From: Bog-473 sp963721585
GTDB taxonomy: Bacteria > Actinomycetota > Acidimicrobiia > Acidimicrobiales > RAAP-2
NCBI GenBank assembly: GCA_963721585.1
Contig: CAVRJN010000008.1
Coordinates: 1 to 64,000 of the forward strand
Direction: 5' to 3'
Length of the DNA: 64,000 nucleotides
Made by a program: the position numbers and the translations under genes. This document shows, piece by piece, positions 1 to 7,558 of the stretch. Under the pieces are notes generated by a model that had not been told where the DNA came from, searched no databases, and saw only the letters and a list, made by a program, of their open reading frames with translations. How positions within the stretch are numbered: the stretch's first letter is position 1; the number at the start of each line of letters is the position of its first letter.

Positions 1-53
1 ACGCCGTATTCCCAGGTCAGAGCCGGTGAGAGACGGCGGGTGACGACCGAAAA

Positions 54-78
54 GTCACAAGTAGGTCACAAGTCAAAA
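54..78. repeat. Direct repeats GTCACAA, 11-bp period (possible integrase arm sites)
   Basis: GTCACAA occurs at 54-60 and again at 65-71, start to start 11 bp, followed by a weaker GTCAAAA at 72-78. The same arrangement, GTCACAA-N4-GTCACAG, recurs at 9009-9026 in the same orientation. Short direct repeats on one helical face are typical of arm-type sites bound by the N-terminal domain of tyrosine integrases, and an integrase fragment lies at 787-1123. The assignment as arm sites is inference. Confidence 0.35.
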
Positions 79-92
79 GGGGAGAACCACCC

Positions 93-445
93 GTGCGCTG
101 GCGACAGAGGTACCTCGACGAGATGACGACACGGATCCAGCAACTTGGCCTTGAGGATTGCCCGGTCTGCAGTTCAGGCCAGATGACGGTCCTAAGGCTC
201 CCGGTGTTCCGGTCGATCGGCGACGTCTACCGGGAGGAGCAACACCGAACCCGAACGACAATGAACACAACGTCCTCTTCATGCTTCAGATCACGTGCGG
301 CCAGTGTGGCTACACGATGCTCTCCGACAGCGACCGACTCGTTCCGAGTGACAAGAAGACAATCATCTTTGGCCTTACCGCGGAACAAGAGGCGGCTGGA
401 GAGGCAGATGGATCACTTGACATGCGAGACGGAGCAGACGGGTAA
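93..445 (+). pseudogene. Small zinc-ribbon protein, split by a frameshift
   Basis: Reading from a GTG at 93 (or ATG at 123) gives about 50 convincing residues including a CPVC pair and ending near VYREE. The good reading then continues in the +1 register with PNPNDNEHNVLFMLQITCGQ, a second Cys pair CGQCGY, and stops at 443-445. The two Cys-x-x-Cys pairs together would make one zinc ribbon of about 110 residues, so the halves are best read as one gene with a one-base disruption between roughly 215 and 245. I do not recognise a named family. It could be a decayed gene or a sequencing indel; neither frame alone makes a complete ribbon. Confidence 0.45.
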
Positions 446-529
446 ACCGCTTCACGGTCAGGTCCCGTCAATCAGCGCCTCTGAGACGGGCTCGCGGGTG
501 GGTTACACCGTGGTGAGATCCTTGGTCTA

Positions 530-792
530 ATGAACCAACTGCCCCTCCCGCTACGAGAGTTTCTCCAGCACTGGCTTGCGCTGCACCCATAGCCGCCCCC
601 GGCGCCTTGGTACGACGCGGCCTGGCTGGGCGACGCACTCGTGATCGCCGGCTTCGGCATCGCCATCGGGATCTACTGGGCTACACAGAGGAGCGGGAGG
701 CGCCACCGCCGACAGTCAACGCTGGCCCACCTGAAGGGCGTCAAAGCTGCCATGACCGCCTGGGCCGACAGCTTCTTCACGACCAGCTACGC
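530..792 (+). pseudogene. Truncated small membrane-anchored protein remnant
   Basis: An ATG at 530 opens a frame reading MNQLPLPLREFLQHWLALHP, which meets an amber stop (TAG, about 590). Beyond it the same frame continues with a plausible membrane segment (GDALVIAGFGIAIGIYWATQ) and a basic stretch. It then loses coherence at about 790, exactly where the antisense integrase fragment begins. I read it as the 5' part of a small membrane protein gene that acquired a stop and was cut off by a recombination junction. The family is not recognised. The alternative is that the first 20 codons are not coding. Confidence 0.3.
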
Positions 793-1123
793 GGACCAAC
801 GGAGGACGCAGACCTCGCCGCGGCGGATGCCGGTCGTGGCCGCCGCCCGGAGCAACGGACCCAGGGATTCGCCGGCGATGAGGTCCAAGAAGGTGCGCAG
901 CTGCTCGGGCGTCCACCACGCCATCTCGGCGGGCTTCGTGTCCTTCGCTCGAGGTGGGTCCGCCATGATGGCCACGTTGCGAACGAGCGTGCCCTTGCGC
1001 ACCGCGTCACTCATGGCCTTCTGCACAACGGTGTGCACGTACCGGACCGACCGAGGAGACAGTCCGCCCTCTCGCTGGCGCAGACCCGACCGCAGGAACT
1101 CGCCGAGCCCCCGGATGACGACC
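787..1123 (-). pseudogene. Tyrosine recombinase/integrase fragment
   Basis: The minus-strand frame is open from about 1123 to a stop at 787. It reads like the end of the core-binding domain and the start of the catalytic domain of a phage-type integrase: LSPRSVRYVHTVVQKAMSDA, then VRNVAIMADPPRAK, then a segment ending GIRRGEVCVLRW. That last motif contains the first catalytic arginine of the family. The HxxR box, the tyrosine nucleophile, the N-terminal arm domain and about 250 residues in total are missing, so it cannot be active. It starts abruptly after a TAG at about 1122 and ends at the junction with the remnant gene at 530-792. It marks a former integrative element in this region. Confidence 0.7.
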
Positions 1124-1310
1124 TACCGGCGGCTTAGGGGTCGCCCCGATCGAATCTTCAAGCAGGCACTTCGGGGCTACCCGGGACGACGGCAGCCAGA
1201 AGCGTTCTCACTTGGCACAGGAGAGCTTCGAACAGGCAGGCTGGGGAGTGCCCACGAGTTCAGGATCGAGGGCGCCGAATGGGACAGCGAGCGTAGAAAC
1301 GCGGTGAGAT

Positions 1311-2747
1311 ATGCCTGATGACGGACCGCAAGAGCCGACCCCTGAGGAGCTGGCAAAGTCGATGGCAGCGCTCGGCATGCCGGGGACCCTGGAAACTCTC
1401 CTCGGCAAGTTCGAGCTCGTTGATGGAGTACCGACGGCGGACTCGACCGCCGATCTCTACGATGCCCTCGACTTCATGCGGGGGGTTGAGGTCTTCCTCA
1501 ACGCCGTCCCCGGTGCCTCTCTGGTTGCGATGCGCAACGGGTTCCACAGCATCGGGCTGACTGAACCAAACCAGATTGGCTACACCGAGCCGCGCGCCAA
1601 CTCGGGGAGCTACTTCTTGACCCCCAACACGGAGACCACCTACGGGTCCATGTTCCTGGACCTGAAGGCCACTGGGCCCTTCGTGATCGAGCCTCCCAAG
1701 CAGTCCCTTTGCGTGGTCGACGACTTCTGGTTCCGCTACGTCACCGACATGGGTATCGCAGGTCCCGACAAGGGCGAAGGCGGCAAATACCTTTTCCTGC
1801 CGCCCGACTACGACGGCGACATCCCAGAGGGGTATTTCGTCTGCCGCACGCCCACCTTCACGAACTGGGTCGTCCTTCGGGCCTTGGGTGGGGTTCCAGC
1901 AATGAAGGAGACCAAGGTCTACCCACTGTCGGCCGCCGCTGACCCCCCGCCGGTCGAGTTCATCAACATCGCAGCCCGGCAATTCAACACCGTGCATGCC
2001 AACGACTTCTCCTTCTACGAAGAGATCAACGCCATCGTCCAAGAAGAGCCCACGACGGCCCTGGACCCGGAGCGGGCGGGCCAACTGGCGGGAATCGGCA
2101 TCGTGCACGGTCAGCCCTTCACCCCCGACGAGCGACGGCGCGGGATCCTCGACAATGCCGCCCGGGCAGCAGCAGCAATCAGCCGTGCCTTGGTCTACTC
2201 ACCTCGGGATCCCGAGGCGGCCATCTTCGAGGGGTCGTCTTGGTCCCAGGCGTTCATCGGCGGCAGCTACGAGTTCCTTCGCGACGGTGCACGCCTGCTC
2301 GATGCCCGAACCAGCTTCCACTATTTCGCCACGGTCATCACGCCGGCTATGGCTCACGCCCAAGTTGGAGCTGGCTCGGCCTATGCGTACACGGCTCATG
2401 ACGCCGACGGCGACATCTTCGACGGGGCCAAGACCTACGCACTGACACTTCCGCCCGATCCTCCGGCGAAGAATTTCTGGTCCATCGACATCTATGACAC
2501 CCAGACTCGTTCGCTACTCCAGACCGAGAACCCCTACCCCAGTGTTATGAGCCTCGGCGACACCGTTGTTCCAAATGAAGATGGTTCCTTCACCATCTGG
2601 TTCGGACCGCAACCGCCTGAGGGACACGAGCACAACTGGATCCAGACGGTTCCTGGTAAGAGTTGGTTCCCAATGCTCCGTCTCTATGGGCCACTAGAAC
2701 CATGGTTCGACAAAACCTGGAAGCCTTCTGAGGTCCGGCTGGTCTAG
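1311..2747 (+). CDS. DUF1254/DUF1214 domain protein
   Basis: A 478-residue soluble protein. The N-terminal half has the DUF1254 pattern (NTETTYGSMFLDLKATGPFV, then FRYVTDMGIAGPDKGEGGKY). The C-terminal half has the DUF1214 pattern (LPPDPPAKNFWSIDIYDTQT, then TIWFGPQPPEGHEHNWIQT), in the usual order and near the usual length of the two-domain family. The biochemical role of these domains is not established. No signal peptide is visible from the ATG at 1311, and the upstream ribosome site is weak. It stands alone between the integrase remnant and a MerR regulator. It appears intact in a neighbourhood full of broken genes, suggesting either recent arrival or retained function. Confidence 0.85.
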   Translation: MPDDGPQEPTPEELAKSMAALGMPGTLETLLGKFELVDGVPTADSTADLYDALDFMRGVEVFLNAVPGASLVAMRNGFHSIGLTEPNQIGYTEPRANSGSYFLTPNTETTYGSMFLDLKATGPFVIEPPKQSLCVVDDFWFRYVTDMGIAGPDKGEGGKYLFLPPDYDGDIPEGYFVCRTPTFTNWVVLRALGGVPAMKETKVYPLSAAADPPPVEFINIAARQFNTVHANDFSFYEEINAIVQEEPTTALDPERAGQLAGIGIVHGQPFTPDERRRGILDNAARAAAAISRALVYSPRDPEAAIFEGSSWSQAFIGGSYEFLRDGARLLDARTSFHYFATVITPAMAHAQVGAGSAYAYTAHDADGDIFDGAKTYALTLPPDPPAKNFWSIDIYDTQTRSLLQTENPYPSVMSLGDTVVPNEDGSFTIWFGPQPPEGHEHNWIQTVPGKSWFPMLRLYGPLEPWFDKTWKPSEVRLV

Positions 2748-2788
2748 GGCCTCATGGTCACGGGGTGTCCCCGTTCGCCGGAATTGCA

Positions 2789-3202
2789 TCACTTCGTTTC
2801 GTCGCCCACCGACAGTCGGCGATCGATCTCAGCCCCCATGATCTTGCAGTCCGTTGCCGGGTGGTCGTAGCGACACATCAGCGCACCCGAGAGGTAAGCA
2901 CGTGCCTGCACCAAAGTGGCGATCTCTTTGTCGAGTGCCTCGAGGCGTCGGGCGGCTATGGCCTTCCATTCGCTGACGTCGGCAGCGCCGAGAATGCCGG
3001 CAATGTCGACCAAGGAGAGCCCTGCGTCCTGGAGCATTCCTATGAACACGAGTTTTCGCAGTGTGGCAACACGGTACCGCCGCTGCCCGGACGTTCGGCC
3101 ATCGGCGACCAGCAGATCGAGGCGTTCGTAGTAGCGGATCGTGGAGGTGGCAACGCCAGCTCGTTCGGCGACCTCTCCGATGGTCAGCAGGATTTCCGGC
3201 AT
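2789..3202 (-). CDS. MerR-family transcriptional regulator
   Basis: A winged-helix MerR regulator. TIGEVAERAGVATSTIRYYE is the diagnostic N-terminal DNA-binding segment, followed by the wing (GQRRYR) and a helical dimerisation arm (LEALDKEIATLVQARAYLSG). The C-terminal tail has Cys-Arg-Tyr-Asp-His and a further Cys seven residues on, a possible metal or redox centre as in SoxR/CueR-type members, but the ligand is unknown. I prefer the ATG at 3202 (MPEILLTIGEVA) over the GTG at 3211 because the latter lies inside the operator-like dyad. It is divergent from the methyltransferase at 3249 and probably controls it and itself. Confidence 0.85.
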   Translation of the reverse strand: MPEILLTIGEVAERAGVATSTIRYYERLDLLVADGRTSGQRRYRVATLRKLVFIGMLQDAGLSLVDIAGILGAADVSEWKAIAARRLEALDKEIATLVQARAYLSGALMCRYDHPATDCKIMGAEIDRRLSVGDETK

Positions 3203-3210
3203 AACTGCCA

Positions 3211-3240
3211 CTTGACTTGAAGTTAGGTTTAACTGTCAAG
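3211..3240. promoter_or_regulatory. MerR-type operator in divergent promoter
   Basis: The short gap between the divergent merR-like and methyltransferase genes holds nested inverted repeats: outer CTTGAC (3211-3216) with GTCAAG (3235-3240), and inner AGTTA (3221-3225) with TAACT (3230-3234) around GGTT. A TTGACT that could serve as a -35 box for rightward transcription overlaps the left outer arm. Dyads placed between promoter elements are the normal MerR-family operator arrangement. I cannot assign a confident -10 box. Confidence 0.55.
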
Positions 3241-3248
3241 GTGGGGAT

Positions 3249-3863
3249 GTGAGCGAGCAGCAAGCACCACCCAATCACCACGCGGCCTATCCCGGATTCA
3301 GGGGTTTCGCAGGGCTTGTCGCGGCGCTCAGCATGGTCTTCGGTCGCAAGGGCGATGCACGACTTGCCGCGCGCCTTAGTGAAATGGGATCGAGCGAAGT
3401 CGTTGTCGACATCGGGTGTGGTCCAGGTGCCGCGGTCCGCTACGCGGCCCGATCGGGTGCGACGGTCACCGGAGTCGACCCTGCCCCCGTCATGCTCCGT
3501 ACTGCGAGACTGCTTACTCGCAGGTCGGCCAAGGTGCGCTACGTCAAGGGCGCCGCCGAGGACGTTCCGCTTTCAGACGGTTCTGCTTCGGTCGTCTGGT
3601 CCATCGCGACAGTTCACCACTGGTCGGACATCAACGCCGGACTCCAAGAGGTGCGGCGGGTGCTCATCCCCGGAGGCTGCCTGATCGCCATGGAGCGGAA
3701 GGTGGAACCAGGTGCCCACGGGCATGGCAGCCATGGCTGGACCGACGAACAAGCTGCAGCCTTTGCCGATCGATGTAGCAAACACGCCTTCAGCGAAGTT
3801 CGCCTGGAGCGGGCAACAATCGGGCGTCGATCAACGATCAGTGTGGTGGCCAGAACATCCTGA
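3249..3863 (+). CDS. Class I SAM-dependent methyltransferase
   Basis: A 204-residue Rossmann-fold methyltransferase. Motif I is VVDIGCGPGAAVRYA with the acidic partner in GVDPAPVML. The later strands read VKGAAEDVPLSDGSASVVWS and LIPGGCLIAMERK, as in UbiE/Methyltransf_11 proteins. The GTG at 3249 is preceded by AAGGTGGGG. The substrate is unknown. The divergent MerR-type gene and the shared dyad suggest inducible expression, for example against a toxic metal or xenobiotic, but that is inference. No membrane segments are seen. Confidence 0.8.
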   Translation: MSEQQAPPNHHAAYPGFRGFAGLVAALSMVFGRKGDARLAARLSEMGSSEVVVDIGCGPGAAVRYAARSGATVTGVDPAPVMLRTARLLTRRSAKVRYVKGAAEDVPLSDGSASVVWSIATVHHWSDINAGLQEVRRVLIPGGCLIAMERKVEPGAHGHGSHGWTDEQAAAFADRCSKHAFSEVRLERATIGRRSTISVVARTS

Positions 3864-4019
3864 TTGTGTAGCGGTGATTCGCCGATGTCTCCACGGGTGT
3901 CCCCATACGTGCATCGGCTCGGACGACCTCGGGGTAGCCCCTATCGACGATTAGGTGGCACAGCTCGGCACTCCTGTGACCCGTTGGACGGCATGCCCCA
4001 GCCCGGCGACCGCTACGCT

Positions 4020-4205
4020 CAGGCCTTCACCGTCGAGCCAGGACAATGCTGGGCCATGTTGCATGACCGTCGGCCACGGCCAACGCACTGCGCCCAGATG
4101 CCCTCATGTGCCGGGCGTCGGTGCTGGCCCGTGGGGACCGTTGGCGGCGGGGTGTGGGTCTGTCGTGGCACCTGGATGGGCTGCCGGGGCTAAGGGAGCT
4201 TGGGG
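4020..4205 (+). pseudogene. Decayed small actinobacterial protein remnant
   Basis: Between the methyltransferase and the next open frame there is no intact gene. One frame reads AFTVEPGQCWAMLHDRRPRP and on to about 4120; another continues ARGDRWRRGVG, and then HLDGLPGLRELG to about 4205. Pieced together these resemble a short Cys/His-containing protein often seen beside mobile elements in actinobacteria, broken by at least one frameshift. I cannot name the family. The assignment rests on pattern memory and on the coherence of the pieces. Confidence 0.25.
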
Positions 4206-4261
4206 GATTTCGCGCCCCCTACCCGACCATCTGTTGCACCTCTCAGATAGTCTCGAAGTTG

Positions 4262-4675
4262 GTGTCAGAAGACGAGGCATACACGGACTGGTTCGTCGTC
4301 CTGAAGCGATCTCTCGGAATACCGGACATCGTGTCGGGTGCCAACGCCGAAGCGGTGATCGAAGGGTGGATTCGAGAGCACCTAGAGACCAGCAACTTGC
4401 CACAGGCCGACCGAGACCGGGCTGCAAAGAAGTTCATGCCTGCAATCAAAGAGCTTGCCGTCGCCGGTGCTTTGGATTGCTACGTACTCGGCGGACTATC
4501 CCGATATTTTCGCCCACTAGGCGACAGGACGGCGGCGGAACTGGTCGTGCGGGAGGCGTTTCCAGAAGTGACCGTCCTCACGACCGATACAGCTGAAGCC
4601 CTTCTCGCTGTTGCCGGTGAGATCACCGACAGGATGTTCGACTATGTAGAGACTCACAAGTTTCCGCCCGAATAG
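4262..4675 (+). CDS. Hypothetical protein, about 137 residues
   Basis: From the GTG at 4262 the frame gives a 137-residue, mostly helical soluble protein beginning VSEDEAYTDWFVVLKRSLGI and ending FDYVETHKFPPE. The frame is open further upstream, but that part has remnant-like composition, so the shorter start is preferred. No domain is recognised and no membrane segment or signal peptide is visible. The ribosome site is weak. It lies 50 bp before the PRC-barrel gene on the same strand and may be co-transcribed with it. Confidence 0.45.
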   Translation: MSEDEAYTDWFVVLKRSLGIPDIVSGANAEAVIEGWIREHLETSNLPQADRDRAAKKFMPAIKELAVAGALDCYVLGGLSRYFRPLGDRTAAELVVREAFPEVTVLTTDTAEALLAVAGEITDRMFDYVETHKFPPE

Positions 4676-4725
4676 CTCCCAGACCTCCCCAGTAGGCTGG
4701 GTTGGAGACGACGAAGGAGGCTGTC

Positions 4726-5100
4726 ATGACCGACGGTCAGGAAGCGGCCCAATGGGATGTGGCTGAGTGGCACGGCAAGATGCTCGTCGACCGTAATGGC
4801 GAGAAAATCGGCAAGCTCCAAGATGTCTATGTTGACGTCGAGACCGACGAGCCGCAGTTCGCCACGGTGAAGGAAGGCTTTATCGACCGACACCTCACCT
4901 TCGTTCCTCTGGCCAAGATTCAAATCGGTCCTGATGATTTACAGGTTTCCGTAACCAAGGAGCGGGTTAAGACTGGTCCGGATATCGATTTGCACGGCGA
5001 GGAACTCTCACAGGCCGACGAATCAAAGCTCTATCACCACTTCGAGATGAATTACACGCCGATCACCACTGCGAGCGGCCGACGGCTCGCTCGTCGTTGA
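4726..5100 (+). CDS. PRC-barrel domain protein
   Basis: A 124-residue protein with an N-terminal PRC-barrel (WHGKMLVDRNGEKIGKLQDV, then VDVETDEPQFATV). A second-half pattern follows (PLAKIQIGPDDLQVSVTKER), and a short charged tail ends the protein. PRC barrels occur in photosynthetic reaction-centre H subunits, RimM and many small stress-related proteins; this one is of the stand-alone type with no assigned function. The start is fixed by a strong AAGGAGG at 4714-4720, 5 bp before the ATG at 4726. It lies just upstream of the IS110 remnant. Confidence 0.8.
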   Translation: MTDGQEAAQWDVAEWHGKMLVDRNGEKIGKLQDVYVDVETDEPQFATVKEGFIDRHLTFVPLAKIQIGPDDLQVSVTKERVKTGPDIDLHGEELSQADESKLYHHFEMNYTPITTASGRRLARR

Positions 5101-5231
5101 GATTGGCCAAGTCGTAGCGGAGTCCGACGGATGGCGACTTACCAGCGTTCTCTTTGAGAGCGGCGTTGTTCACTGCTGCGACCATTCGGGGCGTGGCATA
5201 GCTGTAGCTGCCCTGCCCCATACCGATGCTC

Positions 5232-5835
5232 CTATGGGGTGTCAACCCCCAGTCTGTGGTGAGGGAGGAGTCCGTAGACCTCTCGAGCGACGTAGCGCTT
5301 GAGACATCGAACCGCTTCCTTCTTGGAGAGTCCCTCCTTGGTTCGTCGATCGATGTACTCGGTGGTGCGGGGTCATAGACCATGCGGGTGATCACGATGT
5401 GCCAGAGAGCGGAGTTCGCCTGACGGTTACCGCTGCGATTGAGTCGGTGACGGTGCTGCTTGCCACTGCTGGCTTCTATGGGTGAAGCGCCACAGAGATG
5501 GGCGAAGGCGGCTTCGTTGCGCAGTCGTTCGGGGTTGTCTCCAGCGGCGACGAGGAGCGCCGAGGCAGCGTCGGTCCCGATGCCGGGGGTGGCCACCAGT
5601 TGGGGCGCAGTCTCTTTGACCAAGGGCTTCAAGATGGCGTCGAGCTCGGTGATCTCCTCTTCGAGGGTGATGGCACGCCGGGCCAGCATCCGAAGGCTGA
5701 GCTTGGTGAGCGAGATGATGTCGCGCTTGGCTCCGGGTCGATAGGACGAGGCCCGCTCGAGGAGGTGGAAGACGTTGAGGCTTCTGAGCTCGTCTCGGAT
5801 GGGCTCGGGGGCGGTCGAGATCAGACTGCGCATCT
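5232..5835 (-). pseudogene. IS110 transposase, C-terminal half
   Basis: This is the Transposase_20 half of an IS110 transposase: VATPGIGTDAASALLVAAGD, then AHLCGASPIEASSGKQHRHR and NRSGNRQANSALWHIVITR. The family serine is in the SSGK segment. After MVYDP the obvious reading continues one register over as TTEYIDRRTKEGLSKKEAVR and on through YVAREVYGLLPHHR to a TAG at 5232-5234, so a base is missing near 5366-5373. If the original frame is followed, translation runs on out of family to 5063. The 5' end is fused to the IS3 element. Confidence 0.75.
5833..5835. repeat. Target-site duplication TCT, left copy
   Basis: TCT directly before the left IS3 terminus, matching TCT at 7102-7104 directly after the right terminus. 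A 3-bp duplication is usual for the IS3 family. Confidence 0.8.
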
Positions 5836-5860
5836 TGAGCTTCCCCCGCCTTGGCGGACA
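5836..5860 (+). repeat. IS3 left terminal inverted repeat
   Basis: A 25-bp terminal repeat starting TGAGCTTCCCCCGCC. It matches the reverse complement of 7077-7101 with a few mismatches in the middle. Confidence 0.9.
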
Positions 5861-5904
5861 CCGAACGTGAGGCGTCGAGAGGCGTCTCTTGGAAGGATGT
5901 CCCT

Positions 5905-6195
5905 ATGCCAGTGCGCTATCCAGACGAGTTCCGCCAGCGGGCGATCGAGCTGGCCCGAACGGGTGACAAGCCGATAGCCCGCCTCGCGGCTGACCTCGGT
6001 ATCGCCCCCTCGTGCCTGCGGCGGTGGATGAAACAAGACGCCATCGACAGGGGTCGCAGCGACGGCCTCGACACCGACGAGCGGGCCGAGTTGGTGCGCC
6101 TGCGCCGGGAGCTGCGCACGGCCCAGATGGAGAACGAGATCCTCCGGCGGGCGGCCGCCTATTTCGCCAAGGAGACGCTGCCGGGCCCAAAATGA
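5905..6195 (+). CDS. IS3-family transposase OrfA
   Basis: A 96-residue HTH protein. RYPDEFRQRAIELARTGDKP opens the helix-turn-helix (ARLAADLGIAPSCLRRWM), followed by a leucine-zipper-like helix (LVRLRRELRTAQMENEILRR) used for dimerisation and for OrfAB assembly. The start is the ATG at 5905 with GGAAGGA at 5891-5897; an earlier in-frame start would lie inside the inverted repeat. The stop TGA overlaps the OrfB ATG as ATGA after the run CCCAAAA, a plausible -1 slippage or re-initiation site. Confidence 0.9.
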   Translation: MPVRYPDEFRQRAIELARTGDKPIARLAADLGIAPSCLRRWMKQDAIDRGRSDGLDTDERAELVRLRRELRTAQMENEILRRAAAYFAKETLPGPK

Positions 6196-7058
6196 TCTAC
6201 ACCTTCATCGCCCGGGCCTGCACGGACCTGCCCGTGTCGGCCTGCTGTCGGGTCATGAGGGTGTCGACCTCGGGCTTTTATGCCTGGCGGGCCAACCCGG
6301 TGCGACCGAAAGACCTCGACGACGCGTATCTGAGCGACACCATCGTCGACATCTGGACCATGAGCCGCCGTTCCTATGGGTCCCCCCGGGTCCACGCCGA
6401 GCTCAGGCTCGGTCAAGACATCCGCTGCTCGCGCAAACGCGTGGAACGCCTGATGCGCCAGGCCGGAGTGGCCGGCATCCACCGGCGCCGTCGCGGTGGC
6501 TGCACGAGGCGTGATCTCGATGCCCAGCCTTCCGACGACCTGGTCCAGCGGGCCTTCGATCCCAAAGAACCGGACCGCCTGTGGGTGATGGATGTCACCG
6601 AGCATCCGACCGAGACCGGCAAGGCCTACTTGGCCGTGGTCCTCGACGCCTTCAGCCGCAGAGTGGTGGGCTGGTCGATCGCCGACCACATGCGTTCTGA
6701 GCTCGTGGTCGATGCTCTCCAGATGGCCATCTGGCGCCGCCGGCCACCCGCTGGGCAGACCATCGCCCATTCGGATCACGGGTCGACCTACACGTCGTGG
6801 GCCTTCGGTCGCCGACTGCGCGGGAACGGCCTGCTCGGCTCCATGGGATCGATCGGTGATTGTTTCGACAACTCGGTGGCCGAGAGCTTCTTCGGCACGC
6901 TCCAGCTCGAACTGCTCGACGAGCACCACTGGGAGAGCCGCCAGCAACTCGCCCAGGCCATCTTCGAGTGGATCGAAGCCTGGTACAACCCACGGCGGCG
7001 ACACAGCTACTGCCAGATGCTCAGTCCCGTGGACTACGAAGCCGCCCACGCGGCATGA
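6192..7058 (+). CDS. IS3-family transposase OrfB (DDE integrase domain)
   Basis: The 288-residue catalytic subunit with an rve integrase core. The catalytic triad is D134 (WVMDVTEHP), D195 (IAHSDHGSTY) and E231 (NSVAESFFGTL), with the exact 35-residue D-to-E spacing of the family. The C terminus has the usual WYNPRRRHS motif. The reading frame is -1 relative to OrfA, as expected for a frameshift-made OrfAB fusion. An HTH_21-type segment (SPRVHAELRL) precedes the core. The gene appears intact. Confidence 0.93.
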   Translation: MIYTFIARACTDLPVSACCRVMRVSTSGFYAWRANPVRPKDLDDAYLSDTIVDIWTMSRRSYGSPRVHAELRLGQDIRCSRKRVERLMRQAGVAGIHRRRRGGCTRRDLDAQPSDDLVQRAFDPKEPDRLWVMDVTEHPTETGKAYLAVVLDAFSRRVVGWSIADHMRSELVVDALQMAIWRRRPPAGQTIAHSDHGSTYTSWAFGRRLRGNGLLGSMGSIGDCFDNSVAESFFGTLQLELLDEHHWESRQQLAQAIFEWIEAWYNPRRRHSYCQMLSPVDYEAAHAA

Positions 7059-7076
7059 TCAACAATCAACAGCAAC

Positions 7077-7101
7077 TGTCCGCTGGAGCGGGGGAGGCTC
7101 A
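7077..7101 (-). repeat. IS3 right terminal inverted repeat
   Basis: A 25-bp terminal repeat; its reverse complement starts TGAGCCTCCCCCGCT, pairing with 5836-5860. Confidence 0.9.
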
Positions 7102-7104
7102 TCT
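7102..7104. repeat. Target-site duplication TCT, right copy
   Basis: TCT directly after the right IS3 terminus, matching 5833-5835. Confidence 0.8.
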
Positions 7105-7558
7105 GGTTGAGCGCCTGGGTGCGACCCTTGCGCGCCGATGTCCTGGCGACCCGCAAAACCCGCATGGATTCGACGTCTCCGTCCCTGGTCTTAGCCTCAC
7201 CACAGGCGTCACCCGAGAGGGCCGCCCGGGCAGCCGAGATCGCATCTTCAGGATCAGACTTGCCCTTGCGCCGGCGGCGCTGGCGATTAGGACGATCGAC
7301 TTCGACGACGTGGACTCTTTCGTCTTGGAGGTGCCGCGTGAGCCCGGCGCCATATGAGCCGGTCCCTTCGACACCGACCAACTCGACAGGGCCGAAGTCG
7401 CTCAGCCACCCCAACAACTTCTTGTAGCCGTGTTCTGTAGTGGCGAAGCTCTCCACGCCGAGGAGAGCTCCTCGCTCGTCCAAAGCCGCAGCTACATGGA
7501 CGTCGAGGTGCGTATCGACCCCGCCGGTAATGCTCCGTGGCAAATTGGTCACTGTCAT
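7102..7558 (-). pseudogene. IS110 transposase, N-terminal half
   Basis: The DEDD (RuvC-like) half of an IS110 transposase. The acidic residues are visible in GGVDTHLDVHVAA (D), LVGVEGTGSYGAGL (E) and KSDPEDAISAARAAL (D, D). The frame runs from the ATG at 7558 into ARKGRTQALNQM, where the IS3 element cuts in; the annotated extension to 7034 is IS3 sequence read antisense. The missing half is at 5232-5835. The gene is inactive as it stands. Confidence 0.8.

Larger units (their letters stand above)
5836..7101 (+). mobile_element. IS3-family insertion sequence, complete, 1266 bp
   Basis: A full-length IS3-type element inserted in the IS110 transposase gene. It has 25-bp imperfect terminal inverted repeats (5836-5860 and 7077-7101, both starting TGAGC), two overlapping orfs (orfA and orfB) in the 0 and -1 frames, a D,D(35)E catalytic triad in OrfB, and a 3-bp TCT target duplication. 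All parts needed for transposition appear intact, so it may still be mobile. Its insertion post-dates the IS110 copy. Confidence 0.93.
5232..7558 (-). mobile_element. IS110-family element remnant, interrupted and frameshifted
   Basis: The two halves of one IS110-type transposase flank an IS3 element. The N-terminal half (7558 to about 7102) and C-terminal half (5835 to 5232) rejoin exactly when 5836-7101 plus one TCT copy is removed, giving a continuous QALNQMRSLISTAPEP reading. The element termini are not visible because IS110 elements lack conventional long inverted repeats; the coordinates given are those of the transposase gene only. A one-base disruption near 5370 moves the last 45 or so codons to another frame. 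The copy is inactive. Confidence 0.75.
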
